Origin: Beijerinckiaceae bacterium
GTDB taxonomy: Bacteria; Pseudomonadota; Alphaproteobacteria; Rhizobiales; Beijerinckiaceae
Assembly: GCA_027531565.1 (NCBI GenBank)
Contig: JAPZSB010000005.1
Location: forward strand, 310,001 to 374,000
Direction: 5' to 3'
Length of the DNA: 64,000 nt
Made by a program: the position numbers and the translations under genes. This document shows, piece by piece, positions 53,852-63,464 of this stretch. The notes under the pieces were generated by a model. It made no database searches, was not told the origin of the DNA, and saw only the letters and a program-made list of their open reading frames with translations. Position 1 is the stretch's first letter, and each line of letters starts with the position of its first letter.

Positions 53852-55648
53852 ATGGCCGGCACGCATTCCGAGACGAGACCGCCGGAACGGTTCCTGACCC
53901 TGTGCCGGGGCTTCTGGAAGGGCCGTACAGCCCCGCTGGCCTGGAGCCTCAGCCTTGGCCTTATCGCGCTCGTGCTGCTGACCCTCGGTGCGCAGGTGGC
54001 GATGAATTCGTGGCACCGCACCTTCTTCGACGCGCTGGAGAACAAGAACTGGCCGGCGCTGATCGGGGCCATGTGGATGCTGCCGATCTTCATCCTCTGG
54101 TATACGGCCGTGATGACAGGGCAGGTCCTGTCGCGCATGTCACTGCAACTGCGCTGGCGGGAATGGCTGACCGAATTCCTGCTGGCGCGCTGGATTGACC
54201 GCCAGCGCTATTATCGCCTGCAATTCACGCTTGTGGATCAGGGTGCCCCGGAATACCGGATCGCCGAGGATGTCCGCCTTGCCATCGACCAGCTTGTCGA
54301 TTTCGTTCTGGGCTTCCTCGGGGCGGTCTTCTCGGCCATCACCTTCGCGGCGATCCTCTGGCAGGTCGCCGGCTCCTACACGTTCCGCATCGGCGGTGCG
54401 AGCATCACCATCCCGGCCTATATGGCCGTGGCAGCCGTGCTTTATGCCGCCATTGTCACGGCGCTCATTACCTGGGTCGGACGCCCGCTGATCGACCGCG
54501 TCGCCTTCAAGAACGAGCGCGAGGCCCGGTTCCGCGCCGACATGACGCGCCTGCGCGAGAATGCCGAAAGCGTGGCGCTGATGCGCGGCGATCCGGGCGA
54601 GCGCGCAACGATCCGCACCCGGTTCGACGATGTGCGGTCCGCCTGGTTCGCGATCATCCGGCAGCAGGGCATCGTCGGACTGGTACTCAATACCAACGGC
54701 GCGCTGTTCCCGCTGCTGCCGGTGCTGCTGGTCACGCCGAAATACCTCTCCGGCGCGCTCACCCTCGGCGCGGTGATGCAGGTCGTCGCCGCCTTCACGG
54801 CGGTGCAGGCCGCGCTGATCTGGTTCGTCGATCATTTCGTGAAGATCGCCGAATGGTATGCCTCGGTCCGCCGCGTCGACGAATTGCTGGGCGCCCTTGG
54901 CGACCTCGACATGGCGCCCCCGCCGCAGGCCGGGCCGGGCATCCGGATCGACACCCATCCGGGCCGGGCGATCCTGCTCGAGAATCTCGAGGTCCTGCAC
55001 CGGACCGGCGTCACGGTCATCGCGGAATCGAGTGTCCGGATCGAGCAGGGCGAAAAGGTCCTGTTCAGCGGGGCCAGCGGGACCGGGAAATCCACCCTGA
55101 TCCGCGCCCTTGCCGGGCTCTGGCCATGGGGTGCGGGGCGGATCCGCCTGCCGGAAGGGGCCCGCATCGCCTTCGTGCCGCAGAAGGCCTACATTCCTGT
55201 CGGAACCTTGCGTCAGGTGCTGGCCTATCCGATGCCGTCGCACAATTTCACCAGCGCGGAACTGGCCGATGCCCTCCGGCGATGCGGCCTCGGCGATATT
55301 GCCGGCCGGCTGGACGAGACGGAGCATTGGGACAGCGTGCTCTCCGGGGGCGAGCGGCAGCGCCTGGCCTTCGCCCGCGTCCTGCTGGCCCAGCCCGATA
55401 TCCTGATCCTCGACGAGGCGACATCCGCCCTCGACGAGGCCGGACAGGAAGACATGCTCCGGTTGATCAGCGAGGCCTTTGCCCAGGCGACGGTGATCAG
55501 CGTCGGCCACCGGACCGGCCTTGCGGCCTATCACGAGCGGCGGATCACGCTGATCGGCCGGGAAACCGGCGCCATCCTGTCCTCGCGGCCCATCAAGCGG
55601 GCGCGAAAATGGGGCGACGGCCAGATGGACCTCACCAAGACCGGCTGA
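53852..55648 (+). CDS. SbmA/BacA-type transporter fused to ABC ATPase
   Basis: 598 residues from the ATG at 53852 (frame open to 53750). The N-terminal half is an SbmA/BacA-like membrane domain of about six helices with MNSWHRTFFDALENKNW and YRLQFTLVDQGAPEYRIAED-type segments. The C-terminal half is an ABC ATPase: Walker A GASGTGKST, signature LSGGERQR, Walker B ILILDEATSALDEA. This is the YddA/BclA layout, importing peptides or exporting/importing lipid-like or peptide substrates. Rhizobial BclA tolerates host NCR peptides; no such role is shown here. It is convergent with the MFS gene (4-bp gap). Confidence 0.88.
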   Translation: MAGTHSETRPPERFLTLCRGFWKGRTAPLAWSLSLGLIALVLLTLGAQVAMNSWHRTFFDALENKNWPALIGAMWMLPIFILWYTAVMTGQVLSRMSLQLRWREWLTEFLLARWIDRQRYYRLQFTLVDQGAPEYRIAEDVRLAIDQLVDFVLGFLGAVFSAITFAAILWQVAGSYTFRIGGASITIPAYMAVAAVLYAAIVTALITWVGRPLIDRVAFKNEREARFRADMTRLRENAESVALMRGDPGERATIRTRFDDVRSAWFAIIRQQGIVGLVLNTNGALFPLLPVLLVTPKYLSGALTLGAVMQVVAAFTAVQAALIWFVDHFVKIAEWYASVRRVDELLGALGDLDMAPPPQAGPGIRIDTHPGRAILLENLEVLHRTGVTVIAESSVRIEQGEKVLFSGASGTGKSTLIRALAGLWPWGAGRIRLPEGARIAFVPQKAYIPVGTLRQVLAYPMPSHNFTSAELADALRRCGLGDIAGRLDETEHWDSVLSGGERQRLAFARVLLAQPDILILDEATSALDEAGQEDMLRLISEAFAQATVISVGHRTGLAAYHERRITLIGRETGAILSSRPIKRARKWGDGQMDLTKTG

Positions 55649-55652
55649 CGCG

Positions 55653-56984
55653 TCAGGCCAGCCGGCTCTCGATCCGCGCCCGGGTCCGGTCCTGCGCGGC
55701 GGCATCGATCGGGAAGTTCCACATCAGCCCGATGGCCACGAGCTTGAGCAGGACGGGCAGCCCTGCATAGAGGAAGGCGAGCATGCCGAGCCCGGTGCTG
55801 CCATTGCCCTGCGCGTCGAACCCGGCCCAGCCGAGCAGCGGGAAGGCCAGCCCGACCGCGAGCGCCAGCGCCAGCTTGGTCGCCAGCCCCCAGAAGGCGA
55901 GATAGAGGCCGGAGCGCTGCGCGCCGGATTCGGCCGTGTCGAGATCGATCACATCCGCCTGCTGCGCGCCGGGCAGGATCATGTCTGCCCCGAGCGCGAG
56001 CCCTGTAACGACGCAGACGATGGCGAAGGCCGTCACCGCACCCGCATCGAGGAAGACGGCCGGCAGGAAGCCGGCGCAGGCAAGGATCATCGCGTAGCAC
56101 CAGCTGCGGTGCTTGCCGATGCGCTTCGACAGCCAGAGCCAGAACGGCACGCCGACGACTCCGCAGAGGAAATAGAGGACCAGCAGCGGCCCCTGCGCTG
56201 CCTCCGCGCCGAGCACACGGCCGACATAGAACAGGAACAGCGTCGCCGGCAGGCCATTGGCGAGGCCGTTGAAGAAAAACGCCACCAGCAACCGCTGGAA
56301 CGGTCGGTTGGCCTTGAGAAAGGGAAGGCCTTCCCGGAACGACAGGGCCCGCGCCGAACGGTCGACCGGTTCGGGCACCACGGCGAGGCAGGCGAGCGCG
56401 GCCAGCGGCAGCAGGATGACGAGCACCAGCGCGAAGGCATCGAGCACCGGCCGGAGCGAGCCGGGTTTCTGCAGGGCGCCGGCCAGTGCGATGGCGGCGA
56501 AAGTGCCGAGGACAACGAGCGTCTCGCGGAACGCCATGACGCGCGTCCGCCCGGCATAGCTGGACGATAGTTCCGCCCCCCAGGCATTGTAGGGCACGAG
56601 CATCGCCGTCCAGGCGAGGGAGAGCGCGGTGCCCCAGAGGAAGAGATAGCCGGCGCCGGCACCAGCGGGCGGCACGAAGACCAGATAACCCGCCACTGCC
56701 GTGGGCAGGACGGCCAGGGCCACCCAGATCCGGCGGCGACCGAAGCGCGAGCGTGTCCCGTCGGCGAGATGCCCGGCCAGCGGATCGGAAATCGCATCGA
56801 TGACCCGGACCAGAAGCAGCGCCAGACCCACGGCGGAAAGGGGCGCGCCCAGTTCCTCGGCGTAGAATTTCGGCACGATGACGTAGAGCGGCAGCGTCAG
56901 GATCGCCAGCGGGAAAGCCGGCAGCGCATAGGCCAGCAACCGGAGGGCGGAGGGTTCGCTGGCGGGCAGGGAAGGCGCGGGCAT
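55653..56984 (-). CDS. MFS transporter, GPH (sugar:cation symporter) family
   Basis: 443 residues from the ATG at 56984 (AGGA with 8-bp spacing). About twelve helices with the GPH signature DAISDPLAGHLADGTRSRFGRRR after helix 2, given as DAISDPLAGHLADGTRSR and the following FGRRR. GPH members carry sugars, glucuronides and other organics by cation symport. It is the last gene of the minus-strand lyase/hydantoinase/leuCD operon, 52 bp after leuD. It may import the operon's substrate or export a product; substrate unknown. Confidence 0.85.
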   Translation of the reverse strand: MPAPSLPASEPSALRLLAYALPAFPLAILTLPLYVIVPKFYAEELGAPLSAVGLALLLVRVIDAISDPLAGHLADGTRSRFGRRRIWVALAVLPTAVAGYLVFVPPAGAGAGYLFLWGTALSLAWTAMLVPYNAWGAELSSSYAGRTRVMAFRETLVVLGTFAAIALAGALQKPGSLRPVLDAFALVLVILLPLAALACLAVVPEPVDRSARALSFREGLPFLKANRPFQRLLVAFFFNGLANGLPATLFLFYVGRVLGAEAAQGPLLVLYFLCGVVGVPFWLWLSKRIGKHRSWCYAMILACAGFLPAVFLDAGAVTAFAIVCVVTGLALGADMILPGAQQADVIDLDTAESGAQRSGLYLAFWGLATKLALALAVGLAFPLLGWAGFDAQGNGSTGLGMLAFLYAGLPVLLKLVAIGLMWNFPIDAAAQDRTRARIESRLA

Positions 56985-57036
56985 CGGCAATTCCTGTGAG
57001 GACCTGCCCGGCTTACGTGCCGCACGCGTGAACCGA

Positions 57037-57645
57037 TCAGCTGGGCAGCAGCCAGGGCGCCTCGGCCAGCCGTCGGGCGCGGAAAGCGGCTATCTCCTCC
57101 GCATGCCGGCGCGTCAGGTCGAGATCATCCCAGCCGTTGAGCAATTGCAGCCGTCGGACCCTATCGATCGAGAAGGGGAAAGCGCGGTCATCGAGTTCGA
57201 TCCGCTGGCTTTCGAGATCGACCACGAGCCGCGGCACCTCCGCAACCTCCAGCAATGCCAGGATCGCCTCCGCATCCTCGGGGCTGACCTGCGCCGGCAG
57301 GAGCCCGTTCTTGACCGCATTCGACGCGAAGATATCGCCGAAGGACGGCGCGATCACGCAGCGTATCCCGTAGTCCCAGAGCGCATAGACCGCCGCCTCG
57401 CGCGAGGAGCCGGTGCCGAAATTCCGGCGCGCCACGATGACCGCCGCGCCGGCATGGCGCGGGACATCAAGCGGGAATCCGAGGCTCTGGCCATCCGCTC
57501 CGAAGCGCAGATCGTGCAGCAGGAAACGGCCATAGCCTTCGCTGCGGGGCCGGCTCATGAAGCGGGCGGGAATGAGCTGGTCCGTATCGACATTGGCAAG
57601 GCCGAGCGGGCAGGCGCGGGCGTCGAGACGGATGAAACGTTCCAT
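57037..57645 (-). CDS. 3-isopropylmalate dehydratase small-subunit family (LeuD-like)
   Basis: 202 residues of the aconitase swivel-domain family. VDTDQLIPARFM near residue 20, RRNFGTGSSREAAVYALWDYGIRCVIAPSFGDIF (seen as NFGTGSSREAAVYAL and CVIAPSFGDIF) match LeuD. It pairs with the LeuC-like protein 3 bp upstream. In LeuD the small subunit contributes substrate specificity, so this copy may serve leucine synthesis or, given its catabolic neighbours, another 2-substituted malate. Which one cannot be told by eye. Confidence 0.88.
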   Translation of the reverse strand: MERFIRLDARACPLGLANVDTDQLIPARFMSRPRSEGYGRFLLHDLRFGADGQSLGFPLDVPRHAGAAVIVARRNFGTGSSREAAVYALWDYGIRCVIAPSFGDIFASNAVKNGLLPAQVSPEDAEAILALLEVAEVPRLVVDLESQRIELDDRAFPFSIDRVRRLQLLNGWDDLDLTRRHAEEIAAFRARRLAEAPWLLPS

Positions 57646-57648
57646 GGA

Positions 57649-59049
57649 TCAGCCTCCTGCCAGCTTGCGCAGGTCCGTCAGCCGCCCGGTCACGGCGGCA
57701 GCGGCGACCATGGCCGGCGACATCAGGTGCGTCCGGGCATCCTTGCCCTGCCGGCCCCGGAAATTGCGGTTGGTCGTCGAGGCACAGCGCTCGCCGGGCC
57801 CGACGAGATCGCCATTCATGCCGACGCACATGGAACAGCCGGAATCCGCCCATTCCAGCCCGGCCTCGCGGAAGACGCGATCGAGCCCCTCCGCCTCGGC
57901 CTGCGCCTTGACGCGCGAGGAACCGGGGGAAACCAACCCCGGCACCGTCGCTTTCCGGCCACGCAGGATCGCCGCAGCGGCGCGGAGATCCTCGATGCGG
58001 GCATTGGTGCAGGACCCGATGAAGACGCGGTCGACGGCGACCTCCTCGAGCGGCATCCCGGCACGGAGGCCCATATAGGCGAGCGCCTGTTCGAGATAGC
58101 CCGCCCGGGCCGGATCCGTCTCGCTGGCGGGGTCAGGCACGCGGGCATCGATCGGCAGGGCATCCTCGGGGCTCACGCCCCAGGTAACCAGCGGCGCGAT
58201 GGCCGACGCGTCGAGAGCGATATCCCTGTCGAACACGGCACCCGGATCGCTGGCCAGCCCCCGCCAGACGGCGCAGGCCCGCTCGAAGGCTTCGCCCTGC
58301 GGGGCCAGCGGCCGACCGCGGAGATAGGCGAAGGTTACCGCATCCGGCGCGACCATGGCGCAGCGGGCACCGGCCTCGATCGACATGTTGCAGAGGGTCA
58401 GACGACCCTCCATCGACAGCGCGGAGATGGCCGCCCCGGCATATTCCAGCGCATGGCCGCGCGCGCCATCCGCCCCGATCGTGCGGATGACATGCAACGC
58501 AAGATCCTTGGCGCTGAGCCCCGGGGCGAGGGCGCCCTCGATCCGGATCCGCATCCGCTTCGGCTTGCGCTGCCAGAGCGTCTGCGTCATCAGCACATGC
58601 GCGACTTCCGAGGCGCCAATGCCGAAAGCATAGGCCCCGAGCGCGCCATGGGTGGACGTGTGGCTATCGCCGCAGACAACGAGCAGGCCCGGCAGGGTCA
58701 GCCCCTGTTCCGGCCCCACGACATGCACGATGCCCTGATCCGGATCCTCGAGGCCGAAGAGCCGGAAGCCATGCCGCACGGCATTGGCAGACAGGCGCTC
58801 CACCATGCCGGCAATCTCCGGATCGGCAATGGCCGGCCGGTTCCGCGTCGGGACATAATGATCGGCGACGCCAAAGGTCAGCGCCGGTTCGGCCACGGCA
58901 AGGCCGCGTGCCTCCACCTGCCGGAAGGCATGATGCGAGCCTTCATGCACGAAATGCCGGTCGACCCAGAGCAGGCTCTCGCCATCCTCGCGCGTGACGA
59001 TGACATGGCTGTCCCATACCTTGTCGAAAAGCGTCCGGGCCTGTTGCAT
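57649..59049 (-). CDS. 3-isopropylmalate dehydratase large-subunit family (LeuC-like)
   Basis: 466 residues from the ATG at 59049. The [4Fe-4S] ligands are present: one Cys in FIGSCTNARIEDL and two in DSGCSMCVGMN, plus VCGDSHTSTHGALGAYAFGIG. It is an aconitase-superfamily hydro-lyase. It starts 10 bp after the isochorismatase gene in an operon with HyuA/HyuB and a PEP mutase-type lyase. That resembles a catabolic dimethylmaleate-hydratase-like context more than a leucine operon: leuB and leuA are absent. The call is family-level. Confidence 0.9.
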   Translation of the reverse strand: MQQARTLFDKVWDSHVIVTREDGESLLWVDRHFVHEGSHHAFRQVEARGLAVAEPALTFGVADHYVPTRNRPAIADPEIAGMVERLSANAVRHGFRLFGLEDPDQGIVHVVGPEQGLTLPGLLVVCGDSHTSTHGALGAYAFGIGASEVAHVLMTQTLWQRKPKRMRIRIEGALAPGLSAKDLALHVIRTIGADGARGHALEYAGAAISALSMEGRLTLCNMSIEAGARCAMVAPDAVTFAYLRGRPLAPQGEAFERACAVWRGLASDPGAVFDRDIALDASAIAPLVTWGVSPEDALPIDARVPDPASETDPARAGYLEQALAYMGLRAGMPLEEVAVDRVFIGSCTNARIEDLRAAAAILRGRKATVPGLVSPGSSRVKAQAEAEGLDRVFREAGLEWADSGCSMCVGMNGDLVGPGERCASTTNRNFRGRQGKDARTHLMSPAMVAAAAVTGRLTDLRKLAGG

Positions 59050-59059
59050 CGGCGTCGCC

Positions 59060-59665
59060 CTATCCGATTTCCGCCAGCATCCCGGCAATGGTGGCGATGC
59101 GGGCCACCGGGCGCAAGGCATCGATGGCGGTCCGGTGGGTTTCCGGCGAGAAGGCCGCGCAGCCATCCTCCAGCACGATGGCGTCGATATCGCGCACATG
59201 CGCCTCACGCACGGTCGAAGCTACACCGCCATTGGTGACGATACCCGCCACCACAAGCTGGCTGATGCCGGTCTTGCGCAGAACCCATTCAAGGCGGCTC
59301 ATGTAGAACGCCGAATAGGCGACCTTCTCCACCGCGATATCCACCGGCTGGAGCGCATCCACTGTACGCTGACCCCAGCTGCCCGGGGCAAAATCACCCC
59401 TGGCGAGGAAGGGGCGCAGCTGCTTCAGATGCGGCGAGATGATCGGCTCACCGCCGCGCCCCGGCACCAGTGTGAAATGCGTTGCCAGCACGGGCGCGCC
59501 CTTGCGGCGGAAAGCCTCCGCCAGCGGCGCCAGCCGGCCGGGCAGGGCGGCAATCTCCGCCGCCCCCTGGCCAGCACGCCCATAGGCGCCCTTCGGGTCG
59601 AGGAAATCATTCTGCAGGTCGACCAGCAGCAGGCCCGCCCGGGCCATGTCGAACGGCGCGGCCAT
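59060..59665 (-). CDS. Isochorismatase-fold hydrolase lacking the catalytic cysteine
   Basis: 201 residues of the cysteine-hydrolase fold. The catalytic Asp is kept in LLLVDLQNDF (D16) and the Lys in AVEKVAYSAF (K114), but the position of the nucleophilic Cys is Gly: GIVTNGGVAST (G147) instead of TNVCVxST. True isochorismatases (EntB, PhzD) also lack that Cys, so vinyl-ether or non-covalent chemistry is possible; an amidase is less likely. It lies between hyuA (1-base overlap) and leuC. Fold is sure, reaction unknown. Confidence 0.85.
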   Translation of the reverse strand: MAAPFDMARAGLLLVDLQNDFLDPKGAYGRAGQGAAEIAALPGRLAPLAEAFRRKGAPVLATHFTLVPGRGGEPIISPHLKQLRPFLARGDFAPGSWGQRTVDALQPVDIAVEKVAYSAFYMSRLEWVLRKTGISQLVVAGIVTNGGVASTVREAHVRDIDAIVLEDGCAAFSPETHRTAIDALRPVARIATIAGMLAEIG

Positions 59666-61728
59666 CAGCTGTCCCTTTCCACGATGAGGTTGCCGAAGCC
59701 GTCGACCCGTGCCGCGAGGCCGGGATCGACGACAATCGTGGAATCCGGCTGTTCCAGAATGGCCGGCCCGGCGATCCGCGCCCCGACCGGCAGGTCGAGC
59801 CGGGCATAGATCGCCGTCTCGTGCCAGCCGCCGGCGAACCAGACCGGCCGTGTGCCCGTCCGGGCAGCCTCCAGCGTGGTTGTGCCGGATGGCGCCAGCG
59901 CAGCCAGGTCGAATTCCGGCCGCCGGCCGATCGCTGCGGTGCGCAGGTTGACGATCTTCACCGGAATGCCGGGCAGCAGCCGCGAGAAGGCGCGGGAATA
60001 GGCGGCCTCGAACGCGGCACGGACATCGGCCTCGGTCAGATCCACCCGGCCGTCATGCAACGTCGCCGCCAGCGGCACGGCCACCGTATGCGTCTGCCCG
60101 AGATAATGCATGTCGAGTTCGTAGGCGATGTCGATCCGCGTCACCGAGAGCGAGGCCCCGGCCACAACCGCGCGCGCGGCTTCGCCGGTCTCGACCATCC
60201 GGCGGGTCAGCGCCCCGGTATCCAGCCCGTCGAGCATGAGATTGACCGTTGCCACCTCGTCATGCCGGATATCCGCGATGATGCAGCCGAGGGCCGAGGT
60301 GATGCCGGGATAGCGCGGCACAAGCGCCGAGCGCAGCCCGACCTCGTGGATGAGCGCGCCGACATGCAGCGCGCCGCCGCCGCCGAAGGGAACGGCGGTG
60401 AATTTCGTCGGATCATGGCCGCGTTCGATCGAGACAAGGCGGATCGCCCCGGCCATTTTCGCATTGGCAACGCGGACAATCGCCTCGGCGGCCGCCTCGA
60501 TGGACAGGCCCAGCCTGTCGCCGATGGAGGTGCCGATTGCCGCCCGCGCGGCCTCGACATCGAGCCGCTTCAGCTTGCCGCCGATCGGCTTGTCCGCATT
60601 GATCCGCCCGAGCACGATATTCGCATCCGTCAGCGTGGGGCGGGTATTGCCCTGCGCATAGGCGACAGGCCCCGGCCGCGAGCCGGCGCTTTCGGGCCCG
60701 ACGGCCAGCAACCCGCCCTTGTCGACATGGGCGATGGAGCCTCCGCCGGCCCCGATGGTGGTGATCTCGATCATCGGCGTCCGCACGACGAGGCCGAAAT
60801 CGATCGTCGTCTGCGCGGCGAGGGCGGCTTCCCCGCCGGCGACGAGCGAGACGTCGAAGGACGTGCCACCAAGATCGGCTGTCACGATATCCGGGAAGCC
60901 TGCTGCGCGGGCGATGGCCGCCGCCGCGATCACGCCTGCAGCCGGCCCCGAAAGCGCGGTGCGGACCGGGAATTTCCGCGCGACCGCGGTCGACATCACC
61001 CCGCCATTGGACTGGACGATATGGAAGGAGCCGCCGAACCCGTCCGCCGCCAGCGCGCTTTCCAGCTTGGCGAGATAGGACGCCACGACCGGCTGGAGAT
61101 AGGCGTTGAGCGCCAGCGTCGACGTCCGTTCGAACTCCCGGATTTCGGGCAGGAGCTGGTGCGACGCCGCGACATGGTCATTCGGCCAGACCGCCTTCAC
61201 CGCCGCATAGGCCGCTTTCTCGTTGGCCGGGTTGGCATAGGCATTGATGAAGACGATGGCCACGGCCTCGGCCCCGGCCGCCAGCAGCGCCTTCGCGGCC
61301 GCCTGGCATTCCTCGGGCGAGACCGCTTCGCGCACCGTGCCATCCGCCAGCACGCGCTCGGCCACGTCGAGGCGCATGTCCCGGCTGGCCACGGGCTCGA
61401 AATCACCCCAGAGACCCCAGGTCTTCGGGCGGTCGCGCCGCCGCATTTCCAGCACGTCCCGGAAGCCGCGCGTGGTGATCAGGCCGATCCGCGCGCCCTT
61501 GCGTTCCAGAAGCGCATTCGTGCCCACGGTCGTGCCATGGACGATGGCGCCCAACGCCTCGATCGCGTCGAGCTGGCGCAGCCCTTCGATGAAGCCGACC
61601 GCCTCGTCGCCGCGGTTCGACGGAACCTTCGCCACGCGGAAACTGCGGCTGGCCTCGTCGAAATAGGCGAGATCGGTGAAGGTCCCGCCGACATCCACGC
61701 CGACAATCGAACTCCGCACCCGGCTCAT
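59665..61728 (-). CDS. hyuA: Hydantoinase/oxoprolinase subunit A (HyuA)
   Basis: 687 residues from the ATG at 61728. The N-terminal ASKHA-type phosphate loop VGVDVGGTFTDLAYFD and the segments IVHGTTVGTNALLERKGARIGLITTRGFRD (seen as HGTTVGTNALLER and GLITTRGFRD), LSGPAAGVIAAA and TADLGGTSFDVSL are diagnostic. With HyuB it makes an ATP-dependent cyclic-amide hydrolase of the N-methylhydantoinase/5-oxoprolinase/acetone carboxylase group. Overlaps hyuB by 4 bp. Actual ring substrate unknown. Confidence 0.92.
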   Translation of the reverse strand: MSRVRSSIVGVDVGGTFTDLAYFDEASRSFRVAKVPSNRGDEAVGFIEGLRQLDAIEALGAIVHGTTVGTNALLERKGARIGLITTRGFRDVLEMRRRDRPKTWGLWGDFEPVASRDMRLDVAERVLADGTVREAVSPEECQAAAKALLAAGAEAVAIVFINAYANPANEKAAYAAVKAVWPNDHVAASHQLLPEIREFERTSTLALNAYLQPVVASYLAKLESALAADGFGGSFHIVQSNGGVMSTAVARKFPVRTALSGPAAGVIAAAAIARAAGFPDIVTADLGGTSFDVSLVAGGEAALAAQTTIDFGLVVRTPMIEITTIGAGGGSIAHVDKGGLLAVGPESAGSRPGPVAYAQGNTRPTLTDANIVLGRINADKPIGGKLKRLDVEAARAAIGTSIGDRLGLSIEAAAEAIVRVANAKMAGAIRLVSIERGHDPTKFTAVPFGGGGALHVGALIHEVGLRSALVPRYPGITSALGCIIADIRHDEVATVNLMLDGLDTGALTRRMVETGEAARAVVAGASLSVTRIDIAYELDMHYLGQTHTVAVPLAATLHDGRVDLTEADVRAAFEAAYSRAFSRLLPGIPVKIVNLRTAAIGRRPEFDLAALAPSGTTTLEAARTGTRPVWFAGGWHETAIYARLDLPVGARIAGPAILEQPDSTIVVDPGLAARVDGFGNLIVERDS

Positions 61729-63464
61729 CGTGCCGCTCCGCTTCTCCGGCCAGCCGTTGCTGCTGCATCCACACCGCCCGCTGCATCGAGCACGACGCCA
61801 TACACATCCCGCGCCGCCTCGGCCGCCAGCAGGCCCAGCCGGACATCCCGGGCCACCGCATCCGGATCCCGCGCCATCGGCGGGCCCCAGCCGCCGCCTC
61901 CGGGTGATTGCAGACGGATTTCCTGCCCGGGCGCGATCCGCACCCCGGTGATCTTGGAGGCCATCGGCGGGGTCTGCAGGCCGCTCTCGCTCTGCCAGTG
62001 GAACTGGTTGAGCGCGCCCGGCTGGCCGCCGGCCACACCGAACGGCGCGTAACGGCCACGCTCGCCGAGAAGGGCCACCTCGGCCCCGCCTTCCGCCAGC
62101 ACTTCGAGCGCATAGACGGCGCCCATCCCGCCGCGATGCTGCCCCGCACCGGCACTGTCCGGCCTGAGGCCCCATTCGGTGAACATCACCGGATAGGAGG
62201 CTTCGAGAATTTCCGCGGGCGGCATGGTCGCGGTCGAGATCGGGTTGTTGGAATGGTTCAGGCCATCCGTTTCCGGATTGCCGCCCAGCCCGCCGCCGAA
62301 GAACGAGAACATCACCCAGCGATCGCCATTGGCCCGATGGCCGGCGACGGACAGGGCATTGATCGTTCCGAACGGCGCCGCCGTGGCACGGGCCGGATCG
62401 GCCTGGGCGAGGGCGCCGAACACCACGCCGATCATGCGGAGGATTGTCTCGGTATAGCCCGCGACGGGGCGCGGCGCGGAAACGCCGAGGAAACTCTTGT
62501 CCGAAATCTCGAAGGTGATCGGCCTCAGGCAGCCGGCATTGGCCGGCACTTCCGTGAAGACATGCTTGAGCGCGACATAGCAGGCCGCGACCGCCGTCGA
62601 CCGCGCGATATTGACCGGGCCGCGGCAGGCCGGCGAGGAGCGCGAGAAATCGAGCACCATCGTCTCGCCGGCAATCGTCAGGTCGAGCGCGATGGTCAGT
62701 CGCTCGTCGGTAATGCCGTCATTGTCGAGATAGTCCTCGAAGCGGTAGGTCCCGTCGGGAAGGGCGGCGATATTGTCGCGCATCAGGCGTTCCGCGCGCT
62801 GGGATGCCGCTTCCAGCGCCGCCTCCACAACCGCATCGCCATATTCGTCGATCAGCGCCTGGAACCGCCTTTCGCCGAGATCGAGCGCGTTGAGCTGGCC
62901 GTTGAGATCACCCCAGTTGGAGCGCGGCACGCGGCTGTTGGCCTGCAGGATGTCGACGATATCCTGTTGCAGCACGCCCCTGCGGAACAGCTTCACCGGC
63001 GGGATCAGCACGCCTTCCTGGAAGCTTTCCACCGCCTTCGGATTGTAGCCGCCGGGCACATTGCCGCCGATATCGAGCCAATGCCCGACCGAGGCCAGCC
63101 AGGCGAAGATCCGGCCCTGCCGCATCAGTGGCTTGACCAGCCGAAAATCGTTGAGATGCGTGCCGCCGGCATACGGATCATTGAAGAGGAAGACATCGCC
63201 GTCCTCCAGCCCGCCATCCCGCGCGACCTTGTCGATCACGGCCTTCACGGCGAAGGCCATGGCCCCGACGAAGATCGGCAGGCCGTTCTGCCCCTGCACC
63301 AGGGTGTCGCCCGTCTCGCGATGGTAGAGGCCGTGGCAGGCATCGCGCGCTTCCGCGATGATCGGGTTGAAGGCCGAGCGATAGAGCGTCGCGTCCATCT
63401 CGTCGGCAATCTGCTCCAGCCGCCCGGTCAGGACGGCGAAGGTGACGGGGTCGAGCGGGGTCAT
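61725..63464 (-). CDS. hyuB: Hydantoinase/oxoprolinase subunit B (HyuB)
   Basis: 579 residues. HyuB landmarks are DEMDATLYRSAFNPIIAEARD near residue 17, VQGQNGLPIFVGAM, DVFLFNDPYAGGTHLNDF and SPGGGGWGPP at the C-terminus. It binds the substrate ring while HyuA handles ATP. It overlaps hyuA and the upstream PEP mutase-type gene by 4 bp each. Length is typical of the family. Confidence 0.92.
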   Translation of the reverse strand: MTPLDPVTFAVLTGRLEQIADEMDATLYRSAFNPIIAEARDACHGLYHRETGDTLVQGQNGLPIFVGAMAFAVKAVIDKVARDGGLEDGDVFLFNDPYAGGTHLNDFRLVKPLMRQGRIFAWLASVGHWLDIGGNVPGGYNPKAVESFQEGVLIPPVKLFRRGVLQQDIVDILQANSRVPRSNWGDLNGQLNALDLGERRFQALIDEYGDAVVEAALEAASQRAERLMRDNIAALPDGTYRFEDYLDNDGITDERLTIALDLTIAGETMVLDFSRSSPACRGPVNIARSTAVAACYVALKHVFTEVPANAGCLRPITFEISDKSFLGVSAPRPVAGYTETILRMIGVVFGALAQADPARATAAPFGTINALSVAGHRANGDRWVMFSFFGGGLGGNPETDGLNHSNNPISTATMPPAEILEASYPVMFTEWGLRPDSAGAGQHRGGMGAVYALEVLAEGGAEVALLGERGRYAPFGVAGGQPGALNQFHWQSESGLQTPPMASKITGVRIAPGQEIRLQSPGGGGWGPPMARDPDAVARDVRLGLLAAEAARDVYGVVLDAAGGVDAAATAGRRSGAAR

